From positions 1 to 44,921 of the forward strand of contig CAZRTJ010000028.1 of the NCBI GenBank assembly GCA_964602985.1: DNA of 44,921 nt, written 5' to 3'. How positions within the stretch are numbered: the stretch's first letter is position 1; each line of letters starts with the position of its first letter. The notes below the pieces were generated by a model. That model had not been told where the DNA came from. It did no database searches and saw only the letters and a list, made by a program, of their open reading frames with translations. The translations under genes were made by a program, and so were the position numbers. The DNA is from CAYZJB01 sp964602985. Its GTDB lineage: Bacteria > CLD3 > SB21. Below are positions 31,910 through 40,801 of the stretch, piece by piece.

Positions 31910-34264
31910 ATGGCCTCACGCTCTTCGCAAACGGTTCAGGTGGGGAAGCGAAAATTCGAGCTTTCCAATCTGAAGAAAATCTTGTATCCCGACGAGGGGT
32001 TTATTAAGGCAGAAATTATCGAATACTACCTGAAACTGGCTCCAACGATTCTTTCTCACGCGAAAGGTCGACCCCTGTCGTTGGTGCGATTTCCGGAGGG
32101 GATCACCGGGGAGTCATTCTTTCAGAAGAACAAGCCGGACTGGGCCCCCGAGTGGATCGAATCCGTACGGCTGGGAAGTGGTGAGGAAAAAAAAGACTAC
32201 GTCGTGGCTACGGAAGAAGCGTCGCTCGTGTGGCTGGCCAATCTCGCGTGCCTTGAGATGCATCAGATGCATGCCCGCGGACCGGGATTTGATAAGCCCG
32301 ATTACATGATCGTCGACCTGGACCCGCCGGAAGGCACGCCCTTTCCGACGGTCGCGGAACTGGCAAACGATCTGCGGCTGCTTTTCGAGACCTACGGGTA
32401 TACGGTTTTCGTGAAGACCACCGGTCGCAAGGGTGTGCACCTGGTGATGCCGCTCGAAGCGAAGTGGACGTACGATCAGGTTTTCGATGCGGCAAAGGCG
32501 ATGGCGCAGGCTTTTGTCGAGAAAGACTCGTCGCGAACGACACTTCAGATCTCGAAGGAACATCGCAAAGGCCGCATCCTGGTCGATGTGTTTCGTATGC
32601 GTCCCGGTCAAACGACCGTGGCCGCATACAGCCTTCGTGGGCTGGCCGGGGCAACCGTCTCCACGCCTTTGACGTGGGAGGAACTGGAGCACACCACTCA
32701 CTCACGAGAGTGGAATATCCATTCCGTTCCTGAGAAGGTCTTGCGGGATGGCGATCCATGGGAAATGATGCCCGCGTGTATCACGACTCTCCACACAGAA
32801 CGACCGAAACAAGTTGTGGTAAAGAAGAAGCTGGCGCGATCGGCATTTCGCAAGACGCCGGAACAACTGGAGACGTACGCGAACAAACGGAGTTTTCAAA
32901 AGACGCCGGAACCGACCGGGGAACTGGGTCTGGGTGAGGGAACCGCATTTGTCGTGCACCGTCACCATGCGTCCCGGCTTCATTATGATCTCCGCCTGGA
33001 AAGGGACGGCGTCCTGATGTCGTTTGCGGTTCCCAAAGGACTGCCGCCACGGCCGGGGGTAAAGCGTCTTGCCGTTCAGACAGAGGATCATCCACTCGAG
33101 TACGTTCACTTTCAGGGTGAAATTCCGAAGGGTGAATACGGCGGAGGCCAGATGTGGGTGTACGCGCAGGGCAGGTATCAGATCACCAAAGAAAAAAAGA
33201 ACGGATTCTACTTCCGTCTGGGCAGTCGTGAGTTGAACGGGGAATACCGGATTCACCAGATGAAAGAAAACCAGTGGCTGCTGGAACGTGTGGACACGCC
33301 GCAGGTAGACTGGCTGATGACCGACATCCAGCCGATGTTAGCGGAGAGTCGGCGGGACGTCCCCTTGCAGGGTGACTATCTGTTCGAAGTCAAATGGGAT
33401 GGGATTCGCGCGCTGATCCATGTGGATGAGGGACAGATCCGGATCATGACCCGAAATCATCTGGATGTGACCCGCCCCTTCCCGGAGCTTGGCGAGGCAG
33501 ACAAATCCTTTCGCGTGTCCGGGGCGATCCTGGACGGCGAGATCGTCTGTTTGGACGAGTCGGGACGGCCGGTTTTTCGGGACGTCATCCACCGCATGCA
33601 GCAGACATCGGCCGGCGCCATCGATCGACAGCGCGCCAAACGACCGGCCGTCTGTTATGTCTTTGATTTGTTGTATCTCGACGGTCGCTCTGTGATGCAG
33701 GAACCGTTATGGAAGAGGCGGCAGTGGCTGGAGGATATTGTCAAACCGGATAGCTCGTATCGTGTCAGTACGGTCGTACGCGAAGGGCAAGACTTGTTTG
33801 AAGCGGCCGGGAAATTTCATCTCGAGGGAATCATGGCCAAACGACCGGACAGTGTCTACACGCCGGGCAAGCGCAGCGAGGCATGGTGGAAGATCAAGAC
33901 ACGCAACACCATCGACTGCCTGGTCATAGGGTACACCCGCGGCAAGGGCGATCGGGAATCGACCTTCGGCGCCCTGCAACTCGCTGTACGAGAAGATGGC
34001 GGTCTGCGCTACCTGGGTAAGGTCGGGACTGGAATGGATGATCGTTTGCTGAAGACTCTACGGGCACGGCTGGATGAGCTCCACGTTGTCAGGCGACCCA
34101 TCTCCCAGAAGCCCGTGGATGACAACCTGACGACGTGGGTGGAACCGCGTCTGGTTTGCGAAGTGGAATATGCCAGTCTGACTAAGGACGGGCTATTGCG
34201 AGAGCCGGTTTTTCTGCGAATGCGCCCCGACAGGGACGGGCAGGAAACAAAAAAACCCACCTGA
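31910..34264 (+). CDS. ligD: Multifunctional ATP-dependent DNA ligase LigD
   Basis: LigD seals double-strand breaks in bacterial NHEJ. The 784-residue protein has three domains in the order polymerase/primase, 3'-phosphoesterase, ligase, as in mycobacterial LigD and unlike Pseudomonas. The polymerase domain (about 5-300) has the metal ligands in MIVDLDPPEG and the GRKGVHL strand. The phosphoesterase (about 340-460) has VVHRHHASRLHYDLRLERDG and EIPKGEYGGG. The ligase (about 475-784) has the nucleotidyl lysine in EVKWDGIRA (Lys495) and DGEIVCLD. Its partner Ku lies about 1.6 kb downstream. A terminator stem overlaps its stop codon. Confidence 0.96.
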   Translation: MASRSSQTVQVGKRKFELSNLKKILYPDEGFIKAEIIEYYLKLAPTILSHAKGRPLSLVRFPEGITGESFFQKNKPDWAPEWIESVRLGSGEEKKDYVVATEEASLVWLANLACLEMHQMHARGPGFDKPDYMIVDLDPPEGTPFPTVAELANDLRLLFETYGYTVFVKTTGRKGVHLVMPLEAKWTYDQVFDAAKAMAQAFVEKDSSRTTLQISKEHRKGRILVDVFRMRPGQTTVAAYSLRGLAGATVSTPLTWEELEHTTHSREWNIHSVPEKVLRDGDPWEMMPACITTLHTERPKQVVVKKKLARSAFRKTPEQLETYANKRSFQKTPEPTGELGLGEGTAFVVHRHHASRLHYDLRLERDGVLMSFAVPKGLPPRPGVKRLAVQTEDHPLEYVHFQGEIPKGEYGGGQMWVYAQGRYQITKEKKNGFYFRLGSRELNGEYRIHQMKENQWLLERVDTPQVDWLMTDIQPMLAESRRDVPLQGDYLFEVKWDGIRALIHVDEGQIRIMTRNHLDVTRPFPELGEADKSFRVSGAILDGEIVCLDESGRPVFRDVIHRMQQTSAGAIDRQRAKRPAVCYVFDLLYLDGRSVMQEPLWKRRQWLEDIVKPDSSYRVSTVVREGQDLFEAAGKFHLEGIMAKRPDSVYTPGKRSEAWWKIKTRNTIDCLVIGYTRGKGDRESTFGALQLAVREDGGLRYLGKVGTGMDDRLLKTLRARLDELHVVRRPISQKPVDDNLTTWVEPRLVCEVEYASLTKDGLLREPVFLRMRPDRDGQETKKPT

Positions 34265-34279
34265 GGGAGGTGGGTTTTT
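34251..34279. terminator. Bidirectional terminator between ligD and the SWIB gene
   Basis: AAAAACCCACCT and AGGTGGGTTTTT are perfect 12-bp arms around GAGGG, with A runs upstream and T runs downstream, so it can work on both strands. Its left arm includes the last codons of ligD, and it lies 17 bases past the stop of the convergent gene at 34297. Confidence 0.85.
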
Positions 34280-34296
34280 CCAAAAAAAAGTCCCGT

Positions 34297-34698
34297 CTAC
34301 TTCACATGCTGAGAGATGATCTTCGCCAGATCAAACATCGAAACCTGATTCTTGCCGCCGAACAGCGCGCGCAGTTTATCGTCCGCGTTGATCATGCGTT
34401 TGTTCTGCTGATCCTGCAGGTTGTTCTTGCGAATGTAGGCCCAGATGCTCTTGATCATTTCCGTCCGCGGCCGGGCCTGGGCGCCGATCACATCAGCGAG
34501 GACACTGCTGGGGGTCAGAGCGGCCATAAATGCCGCATTGGGTTTACGGGCTGACTTCTTCTTCGGTGCAGCTTTTTTCACTGCCTTCTTCGCGGCCTTT
34601 TTTACAGGTCGCTTGGCTGCCTTCTTGGCGACCTTCTTCTTTGCCACCTTGCCCTTTTTTGCGGCCTTTTTCTTGGGAGAACTCTTCTTCTTAGCCAA
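34297..34698 (-). CDS. SWIB/MDM2-domain protein with a histone-H1-like tail
   Basis: The 133-residue protein starts with about 50 residues of Lys/Ala/Pro repeats (AKKKSSPKKKAAKKGKVAKK style), like histone H1 tails and bacterial Hc1-type proteins. A SWIB domain follows (about 55-133: LTPSSVLADVIG, WAYIRKNNLQD, LRALFGGKNQVSMFDLAKII). SWIB domains occur in eukaryotic chromatin remodelers and in Chlamydia and some Bacteroidota. It is probably a nucleoid protein. The start is TTG at 34698, supported by AAGGAGG nine bases upstream. Confidence 0.88.
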   Translation of the reverse strand: MAKKKSSPKKKAAKKGKVAKKKVAKKAAKRPVKKAAKKAVKKAAPKKKSARKPNAAFMAALTPSSVLADVIGAQARPRTEMIKSIWAYIRKNNLQDQQNKRMINADDKLRALFGGKNQVSMFDLAKIISQHVK

Positions 34699-34890
34699 GG
34701 TATTGATCCTCCTTGATGGTTGATGATTAGAAAACCGGGATGGCCATAACTTATACTCTTTTTTCCAATAGGCCAGCATAAAAATGACCAAAAATCATGG
34801 AGCATTCTTTGAGTTTTTGCGCTATGTTCGCCCTGCACAGACCGGCCTACGAGTATGTACACACGCAACTGCTAAATCCAGGAGACTGCC

Positions 34891-35289
34891 ATGCGATTGT
34901 TCCGAGTTGGATGCATCATGATGATCCTGACATGCGTTCTGCATCTGTTTGGTCATTTCTCCGACACCCCACCCGCCAATGACAGCGAGAAAAAGATGAT
35001 GGAGCTCATGACAAACTATCGTTTACCGATTGGCGTGACGATGATGGACCTGATGCAGGGGTTTAGCTTGTTTTTCGCGCTTTCGTTATTGGGCTTTGGG
35101 TATGTCGGGCTCACCCTCATCGAGCAGGTCGATTCGCGCCGGCTGATGTGGACCTATTGTTTTCTTACGGGCGCAATGGCGGCCATCGGATTCGCGTACT
35201 TCTTTCTTGCTCCGACTGTATTCCTGACAGGAACGTTTTTGACGATCCTGGTTGGAGCGCTGACAGAAGCATTTGCGAAGAGCCGGTGA
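34891..35289 (+). CDS. Small four-helix membrane protein (LIC_13387-like)
   Basis: The 132-residue protein has four predicted membrane segments and a short loop rich in charged residues after the first (about 24-42). I associate the opening with HLFGHF and the MMDLMQGFSLFF segment with the uncharacterised LIC_13387 family, from memory only. CAGGAG precedes the ATG. No function is known. Confidence 0.6.
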   Translation: MRLFRVGCIMMILTCVLHLFGHFSDTPPANDSEKKMMELMTNYRLPIGVTMMDLMQGFSLFFALSLLGFGYVGLTLIEQVDSRRLMWTYCFLTGAMAAIGFAYFFLAPTVFLTGTFLTILVGALTEAFAKSR

Positions 35290-35375
35290 GTCGTGTTGAA
35301 AGTCGGATGCAGAATGTTTATGTTGCGCTCCCAACCGATTCCGGTTTGTGGATAACCGATGAAAGGGTATCTGGT

Positions 35376-35822
35376 ATGAAGTGGAAGTTTGTTGTTTTCT
35401 GTGCGTTGATTGGTTCGTGCGCACCCAAAGGCACTCAGTACGGTCAGGGTGTGACGGGCGGTGCAATCACCCCCATCGCCACGGTTCTGGCAGACGCACA
35501 GAAGTACGTGGGAAAGACAGTCGTCGTCGAGGGAAAGGTGGATGAAGTCTGCAAGATGAAAGGCTGCTGGATGGATCTTTCCGCCGATCAGTCGAAGATC
35601 CGCATCAAGGTCAATGACGATGAAATCGTGTTTCCGCAGGACGCGAAAGGAAAGACCGCTCGCGCGGAAGGCGTGGTCGAGGCGATGGAATTGACGAAAG
35701 ATGACGCAGTGAAATATTTTGCCCATTTGGCCGAAGAGCAAGGAACCGCCTTCGACTCCTCGACGGTCACGGGTCCGATGACGATCTATCGAGTCAAGGG
35801 GAAAGGGGCCGTCATTTTCTGA
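35376..35822 (+). CDS. DUF4920-like lipoprotein
   Basis: The 148-residue protein has a short signal ending in IGSC (Cys15), a good lipobox. The mature part is a small OB-like beta domain with VVVEGKVDEVCKMKGCWMDL, typical of DUF4920, plus a helical insertion (LTKDDAVKYFAHLAEEQG). The paired cysteines (VCKMKGCW) could bind a metal or form a disulfide. The start is the ATG at 35376; the open frame extends upstream without support. Confidence 0.78.
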   Translation: MKWKFVVFCALIGSCAPKGTQYGQGVTGGAITPIATVLADAQKYVGKTVVVEGKVDEVCKMKGCWMDLSADQSKIRIKVNDDEIVFPQDAKGKTARAEGVVEAMELTKDDAVKYFAHLAEEQGTAFDSSTVTGPMTIYRVKGKGAVIF

Positions 35823-35912
35823 CCGGACCGCGACGTCGTGAAAATCGCTGGACATCCCCTTCCGGCGCCGTTATATTTCGTGGAATAGCGTTCACGAAGA
35901 AAAAGGACGTAT

Positions 35913-36773
35913 ATGCGCGCGATCTGGAAAGGTCATATTCGATTCTCGCTGGTCACCATCCCCATCCGGATATACAACGCCGTTGACAACGACCAGACGA
36001 TCCGATTCAACCAACTTCACAAAGAGGATCACGGCCCGATCGGATACGATAAGCGTTGCAAGAAATGCCAGCAGATCGTGAAACAGGACGAGATCATCAA
36101 AGGCTATCCGTACGAACCGGATCAGTACGTGATTGTCACGCCGGAGGACATCGAGAAGATTCGCCTGAAGAGCACCAAGATCATCGAGATCTCCGGATTT
36201 ATCGAGGCAGGGGAGGTTGCTCCCGCTCTCTACGAATCGCCGTATTTCGCGGGTCCCGACGGACCGGTCGCGTCGAGGACCTACGCGCTGCTGGTCGAAA
36301 CCCTGCGCGCGAGCGGCAAAGTCGGCGTGGGCAAAGTGGTCCTTCGGGATCGCGAGGACGCGGTCTTGATAGCGCCTCAGGGCCCGGGACTGGTGCTGTA
36401 CAAGCTGAGGAATCCAAACGAGATTCGAAAGATAGACAATGTGCCACAACTCGAGGAACTGAAAACAAGCAAGGATGAACTTAAATTGGCCCTGAATCTC
36501 GTGGAGTCCATGGCGACCCACTTGAGCGAGGTCGATCTGACGGATCGTTACATGGATGCCTTGAGGGAAATGATCGAAGCCAAAATCGCCGGCAAGGAAG
36601 TCGTATCCGTGGAGGAGGCGCCCAGGGAAGTCGTCGACATTATGACCGCTCTCAAGGAGAGCATCGAACAGGCAAAGGCGCAGAAGAAGCCGATGGAAAA
36701 GGCAACCGGTCCGAAAAAAGCTGCGACGTCCGATACGAAGACGCTGAAAGTGAAGAAACGAAAGTCCGCCTGA
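35913..36773 (+). CDS. ku: Non-homologous end-joining protein Ku
   Basis: Bacterial Ku is a homodimeric ring that binds DNA ends and recruits LigD. The 286-residue protein starts MRAIWKGHIRFSLVTIPIRIY, matches the Ku core through about residue 235, and has the CKKCQQIVKQDEIIKGYPY segment. A Lys/Ala-rich tail (KATGPKKAATSDTKTLKVKK) extends from about 255, as in many Ku proteins where it helps bind DNA. AAAAAGGAC lies upstream of the ATG. The TPR gene begins three bases after its stop. Confidence 0.96.
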   Translation: MRAIWKGHIRFSLVTIPIRIYNAVDNDQTIRFNQLHKEDHGPIGYDKRCKKCQQIVKQDEIIKGYPYEPDQYVIVTPEDIEKIRLKSTKIIEISGFIEAGEVAPALYESPYFAGPDGPVASRTYALLVETLRASGKVGVGKVVLRDREDAVLIAPQGPGLVLYKLRNPNEIRKIDNVPQLEELKTSKDELKLALNLVESMATHLSEVDLTDRYMDALREMIEAKIAGKEVVSVEEAPREVVDIMTALKESIEQAKAQKKPMEKATGPKKAATSDTKTLKVKKRKSA

Positions 36774-36776
36774 GCG

Positions 36777-37385
36777 ATGGCCAGGATCATCCCATTTACG
36801 GCGCCGGCATCCAAATTCGGATTCCAACGCGCGCAAAAAAGAACCGGGGGAAAGGGCTCCCAGTTTGACCTCTTTCACACCTCAAAGGTTCTGACCTTTC
36901 CCGGCTCTGTTTCAGCATTTGAAGAAGCGCTGAGGCACGACGAGCATGGCGACACGGATGCAGTCGAGTGTTACAGGCAAGCGATCGAACAGGACGATCA
37001 CACAGCAGATGCGTATTGCAATCTGGGTGTATTGGCTTCTAGCCGGGAGGACAGAAAGGAAGCGTTTCAGTGCTTCACGTCAGCGCTCAAAGCCGATCCG
37101 CGGCACTACGAGTCTCATTACAATCTCGGCAATTTGTATTTTGACATGGGCAACCTGGACCTGGCCAGGCATCATTTCGAATTCGCTGCGACATTGGCGC
37201 CGGACTTTCCGAATGTCTACTTCAACCTTGGCTTGGTATTGGCCATGCAGAAGGAATTGCAGTCCGCCGTGGATGCCCTGACACGCTACCAAGAGCTGGC
37301 CGGGGATGGCGAAGCGGCAAAGGCCAATACGCTCCTGGATACCCTGCACCGCTCTCTTTCGATCGCAAAAAAAGAATCCTCCTGA
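36777..37385 (+). CDS. Tetratricopeptide-repeat protein next to ku
   Basis: The 202-residue protein has about four TPR units between residues 48 and 175 (AYCNLGVLASSREDRKEAF, HYNLGNLYFDMGNLDLARHH, VYFNLGLVLAMQKELQSAV). The first 40 residues are basic. TPR domains mediate protein contacts; the partner is unknown. The three-base gap to ku suggests co-translation, so a link to DNA end joining is possible but unproven. Confidence 0.85.
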   Translation: MARIIPFTAPASKFGFQRAQKRTGGKGSQFDLFHTSKVLTFPGSVSAFEEALRHDEHGDTDAVECYRQAIEQDDHTADAYCNLGVLASSREDRKEAFQCFTSALKADPRHYESHYNLGNLYFDMGNLDLARHHFEFAATLAPDFPNVYFNLGLVLAMQKELQSAVDALTRYQELAGDGEAAKANTLLDTLHRSLSIAKKESS

Positions 37386-37402
37386 CCCAACCGGACATCG
37401 TG

Positions 37403-38425
37403 ATGAAGGCGATGCTTCTGCGATCCATCGCTCCCCTCCATGAACATTCGCTGGAACGGACGAGTCTGCCCACTCCGTCGCCGAAGGAGGGAGAAATCCT
37501 GATCCGCGTTTCGACTTGTGGCGTCTGTCATACAGAATTGGACCAGATCGAAGGACGGGTCGCGCCTTCGATGATACCGATCGTTCCAGGTCACCAGATC
37601 GTCGGAGATGTCGTGGCCTGTGGTTCCGCCGTCACACGACTGGCCATCGGACAGCGAGTCGGCGTGGGCTGGATTTTTTCCTCATGTGGTCAATGTCCTG
37701 CCTGTAAGAAGGGCCAGGAAAACCTTTGTGCGAAATTTCGGGCAACCGGAAAGGACGCACACGGCGGGTATGCGGATTTCGTGACCGCGGGGGAGGATTT
37801 TGCGGTGCCGATCCCGCCGGGCATATCGGACGTCGACGCGGCGCCGCTTCTGTGTGCGGGGGCGGTTGGCTATCGTTCGCTACGACTAACCGGGATCGGG
37901 GGAAGTCAATCGTTGGGACTGGCGGGATTTGGAGCGTCCGGTCATCTGGTGTTGCAGGTGGTCCGGGCGAGGAAGCCGGGAGTACGTGTCGCAGTATTTG
38001 CCAGATCGGCCGAGGAAAGAGCGCTGGCCGTCTCGCTGGGCGCCGATTGGACGGGTTCGTACGACGAGGACCCACCGTTCCTTATGGATGGCGTAATTGA
38101 CACGACGCCGGTCTGGAGGCCCATCCTTCGCATGCTGGAGTGGCTGAATCCGGGAGGTCGTCTTGTGATCAACGCCATTCGGAAGGAGGACGGCGATCGA
38201 TCTGCACTGGAAGAATTGGATTACCCGAAACATCTGTGGATGGAGAAGGAAATCAAGAGCGTCGCCAACGTGACACGATCTGACTTATCGGAGTTTTTGT
38301 CCATCGCCGCCTCGCACGCGATCCGGCCTACCGTACAGGAATTCCCACTGGAAGATGCCAATCAAGCGTTGTTGGAATTGCGTTCCCATAAGGTCCGTGG
38401 CGCAAAGGTGCTACGGATTCGATGA
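37403..38425 (+). CDS. Zinc-dependent alcohol dehydrogenase (MDR superfamily)
   Basis: The 340-residue enzyme has catalytic zinc ligands in CGVCHTELDQIEGR and PGHQIVGD, a structural zinc site CGQCPACKKGQENLC, and a Rossmann fold (about 155-290; LAGFGASGHLVLQVV). The nucleotide motif GFGASG departs slightly from GxGxxG. It belongs to the AdhA-like branch of medium-chain dehydrogenases that reduce aldehydes with NAD(P)H. The ATG at 37403 is chosen over the GTG at 37400. Its end overlaps the convergent hydrolase by 15 bases. Confidence 0.88.
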   Translation: MKAMLLRSIAPLHEHSLERTSLPTPSPKEGEILIRVSTCGVCHTELDQIEGRVAPSMIPIVPGHQIVGDVVACGSAVTRLAIGQRVGVGWIFSSCGQCPACKKGQENLCAKFRATGKDAHGGYADFVTAGEDFAVPIPPGISDVDAAPLLCAGAVGYRSLRLTGIGGSQSLGLAGFGASGHLVLQVVRARKPGVRVAVFARSAEERALAVSLGADWTGSYDEDPPFLMDGVIDTTPVWRPILRMLEWLNPGGRLVINAIRKEDGDRSALEELDYPKHLWMEKEIKSVANVTRSDLSEFLSIAASHAIRPTVQEFPLEDANQALLELRSHKVRGAKVLRIR

Positions 38426-39022
38426 CGACATCCAATCGCGAACATCCTTCGCGAGGGAAGAAATCGAATAAGGCGAGTTTTTCGGAAATCGAAAACTGTG
38501 ATCTACACCTTCGTAAATCGACAACGTAGCGCGCAGGCGGTCGCAAATCGGTCGGAGAAGCGACAAGTCGGCGAGCTTGTCGCGGGTGCCCTGCAGGAAG
38601 ATCATTCGCTGCCGGACCGACGAAAGGTGATCCGCGCGTTCGGTTCCAGGCTTTCCCGCCGGGTGCAGGGGAAATCCAAAGAAGATCAACCCGCGAACGC
38701 CCGGCAATTGTCCCAGGGCCGCCGCGTGAGAGGTCATGCGGCCACCCATCGATTTTCCTCCAGCCAGCAAGGGCACGTCGGAGAATTCCCGGCGTGCATA
38801 ATCGTAGGCGCCCACCACGGTCTGGATCAAGCGTGGCGTGGAATCCGGACGTTTCCGGCCGGCTTCCATGTACGGAAAGTGATATCGAAGAGTCGAGATG
38901 CCGTATTCAACGAGGGCCGCGGACATCTGCTCCATGAAGGTGTGATGAATACCCGCGCCCGCGCCGTGGGCGAACAGAAACAACGAGTGAGGATCCCTCG
39001 CCCGATGAAAAACGGCTGACAC
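38411..39022 (-). CDS. KANL3/Tex30-like alpha/beta hydrolase
   Basis: The 203-residue protein has the fold's oxyanion strand LFLFAHGAGAG, the nucleophile elbow GGKSMGGR (Ser) and a late VDHSF histidine. These match the small Tex30/KANL3 group of dienelactone-hydrolase-like proteins; activity is unknown. The only standard start is GTG at 39022, but in-frame codons upstream encode TFRLPLGNET, which looks like the missing first strand. An ATT at 39067 preceded by GGAG is a possible start. Confidence 0.8.
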   Translation of the reverse strand: MSAVFHRARDPHSLFLFAHGAGAGIHHTFMEQMSAALVEYGISTLRYHFPYMEAGRKRPDSTPRLIQTVVGAYDYARREFSDVPLLAGGKSMGGRMTSHAAALGQLPGVRGLIFFGFPLHPAGKPGTERADHLSSVRQRMIFLQGTRDKLADLSLLRPICDRLRATLSIYEGVDHSFRFPKNSPYSISSLAKDVRDWMSSSNP

Positions 39023-39069
39023 CGTCTCGTTTCCAAGAGGAAGCCGAAATGTCTGCGTGGCGGAAATAG

Positions 39070-39627
39070 CTACTCCTGCGCCAGGACCGAATCCAGATGC
39101 GTCAGCACGCCATCGTACGCCCGCTGCATTTCCATTTCGAGTGTTCCCATTTCGGAAAAGACCCCTCGAATCTCCTCTGTACTCTTCAGTTCGCCGACGA
39201 CGAGAGATCGAATCACCTCTCTGTTCATCTGGGCAATCATGTCCTGAGCAGAGTAGGTGAAGGCAAGTATTTCAACGGTGTCAAAATCCATGTTCGCCAA
39301 CGCCTCTGTGGCCATGGCAGTTTCGTACGCCGCCTTCCGATACAAGGGCGGAAGAAGTCCACGCCAGCCGGGAACCTGTTTGGTGTCGAGGACGGGCTGG
39401 GCTTTCATTTCGGACAAAGTCTTGACCATTTCCTTGTGGTAAGGAATTCTTGACTCCACCTGCTTCCGATTGGTTTGAATCTCGTTGCGCAGATTTCTCT
39501 GGGCTCTTTGAACCGATTCCTGTACTGCGGCGTTCTGACGTAATTCATTGACGAAGAGCGCAAGCAGGACGGCAAACACGATGGATCCGACCTCCACAAA
39601 GAATTTCTTCCAACCTCCGTTTTTCAT
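39070..39627 (-). CDS. DUF6090-like membrane protein, copy 1
   Basis: The 185-residue protein has one N-terminal membrane helix (about 9-28, FFVEVGSIVFAVLLALFVNELR) followed by a long coiled helical domain with conserved NEIQTNR, SRIPYHKEM and VPGWRG. It is clearly related to the gene at 40802-41581. The family is uncharacterised. Its start overlaps the preceding stop by four bases (ATGA), and its stop is next to the hydrolase gene. Confidence 0.7.
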   Translation of the reverse strand: MKNGGWKKFFVEVGSIVFAVLLALFVNELRQNAAVQESVQRAQRNLRNEIQTNRKQVESRIPYHKEMVKTLSEMKAQPVLDTKQVPGWRGLLPPLYRKAAYETAMATEALANMDFDTVEILAFTYSAQDMIAQMNREVIRSLVVGELKSTEEIRGVFSEMGTLEMEMQRAYDGVLTHLDSVLAQE

Positions 39628-40019
39628 TCCTTAACCATCCCTCCGACAATGGCTCCTGCAAGAACAGATTCCAGCAGGGCTGTGCCGAACCATGTCGCGG
39701 CCATGATGTAGGGCATCGGCATAAAAGCATACGACCCGTAGCCAAAGGATATCCCATGACCGATTCCGAAAACGAGGCCAAACCAAATACCGGTTGTCAT
39801 CGATTTGGACGCAACAAATTTGGAGTACAAGATCACGAAAATCGACGCCGCGATAAATACAACGCCCACGTTCAATCCCATCTTCGCCTCTCCGATTGGT
39901 CTCCATAGATTGGGCGTGGCCGCGTAGTGTGGTTCGAGAATGATTCCGTGGGCGAGAAAATCAATTCCCATCCACACTACAAAAACGATGACGATCGTGA
40001 CAATGCCCCGGATGTTCAT
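39624..40019 (-). CDS. Unidentified four-helix membrane protein
   Basis: The 131-residue protein has four predicted membrane helices with small polar loops (GIDFLAHGIILEPHYAA, GIGHGISFGYGSY). Histidines in or near the membrane (His24, His31 and HGIS) could bind a ligand, but no family is recognised. AAGGAGAGACGC precedes the ATG. It overlaps the DUF6090-like gene by four bases. Confidence 0.65.
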   Translation of the reverse strand: MNIRGIVTIVIVFVVWMGIDFLAHGIILEPHYAATPNLWRPIGEAKMGLNVGVVFIAASIFVILYSKFVASKSMTTGIWFGLVFGIGHGISFGYGSYAFMPMPYIMAATWFGTALLESVLAGAIVGGMVKE

Positions 40020-40054
40020 GCGTCTCTCCTTCTGTGTTCGGTGAATCGTGTCTT

Positions 40055-40234
40055 CTATGCGCTCTCTCGAAACGTTCGGATCGTAAGGGCGAGGCTGACG
40101 CCAAAGGCCATGGCCGAACTGAAGACGCTCAGGACGTCCACGGTGCGCGCTATCCGTCCAATCAGGAGGTACGCCGTCAAACCGGAACTGATGCCGGTGG
40201 CGATCATGGCGAGGATCAACAGACGCTTCCTCAT
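40055..40234 (-). CDS. Small two-helix membrane protein
   Basis: The 59-residue product has two predicted membrane helices and begins MRKRLLILAMI. Its ATG overlaps the ferritin-like gene's stop by one base (TGATG), which supports translation. A longer frame upstream has no good start. Function unknown. Confidence 0.6.
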   Translation of the reverse strand: MRKRLLILAMIATGISSGLTAYLLIGRIARTVDVLSVFSSAMAFGVSLALTIRTFRESA

Positions 40235-40680
40235 CACTTCTCGTATTCCTTCAGGAAGCCGACAAACTCCCGCCGATGATCTTCTTCCTCCGCCAGCAGT
40301 TCCGTGACCACATCCTGGGTGACGTAGTCCTTGCCCTCGCACAAGCGGATGATCTTGTTGTATTGTGCGATGGCGCCGTCTTCCGCAGCGATGACTCCCT
40401 TGATAATCGATACGACGTCGGTAGTGTCGGACAGAGGTTGCATAAAGGTCTGCTCGGCGACCAGCGCTTTCGAACCGGGGACCGTACCGCCAATGGTTTT
40501 GATTCGTTTGGCCAGAACCTGTGCGTGCATTAGTTCGGTCGGCACATCGGCGGCGAGTGCCTTCTTGATGACGTCGGACCGGACGCCGTCCAGGTTGACG
40601 GAGGCGGCGATGTAGTTCTGTATGGTTTCAATCTCCATCTGATACGATCGGGTCAGTTCCCGGATAATTTCAGAGTTCAT
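40234..40680 (-). CDS. Ferritin-like diiron protein
   Basis: The 148-residue helical protein has the ferritin-like ligand layout: Glu in MEIETIQNYIAAS, Glu and His in PTELMHAQVLAKRI, a second Glu in AAEDGAIAQYNKII, and EEEDHRREF. It resembles the bacterioferritin/Dps-like group that stores or oxidises iron. CAAAAGGAG lies before the ATG. The downstream genes follow with overlaps of one to a few bases, forming an operon. Confidence 0.85.
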   Translation of the reverse strand: MNSEIIRELTRSYQMEIETIQNYIAASVNLDGVRSDVIKKALAADVPTELMHAQVLAKRIKTIGGTVPGSKALVAEQTFMQPLSDTTDVVSIIKGVIAAEDGAIAQYNKIIRLCEGKDYVTQDVVTELLAEEEDHRREFVGFLKEYEK

Positions 40681-40801
40681 GACGGGCTCCTTTTGTTTCC
40701 TTAACAGTTGCCAGAGCGGGGTGTCGATGTCTCGACCAAATTCCTACCGCCGGCTTGAATGTGACTGTGCCCAATCTACCAGATTGAGACGAAATTGCAA
40801 A

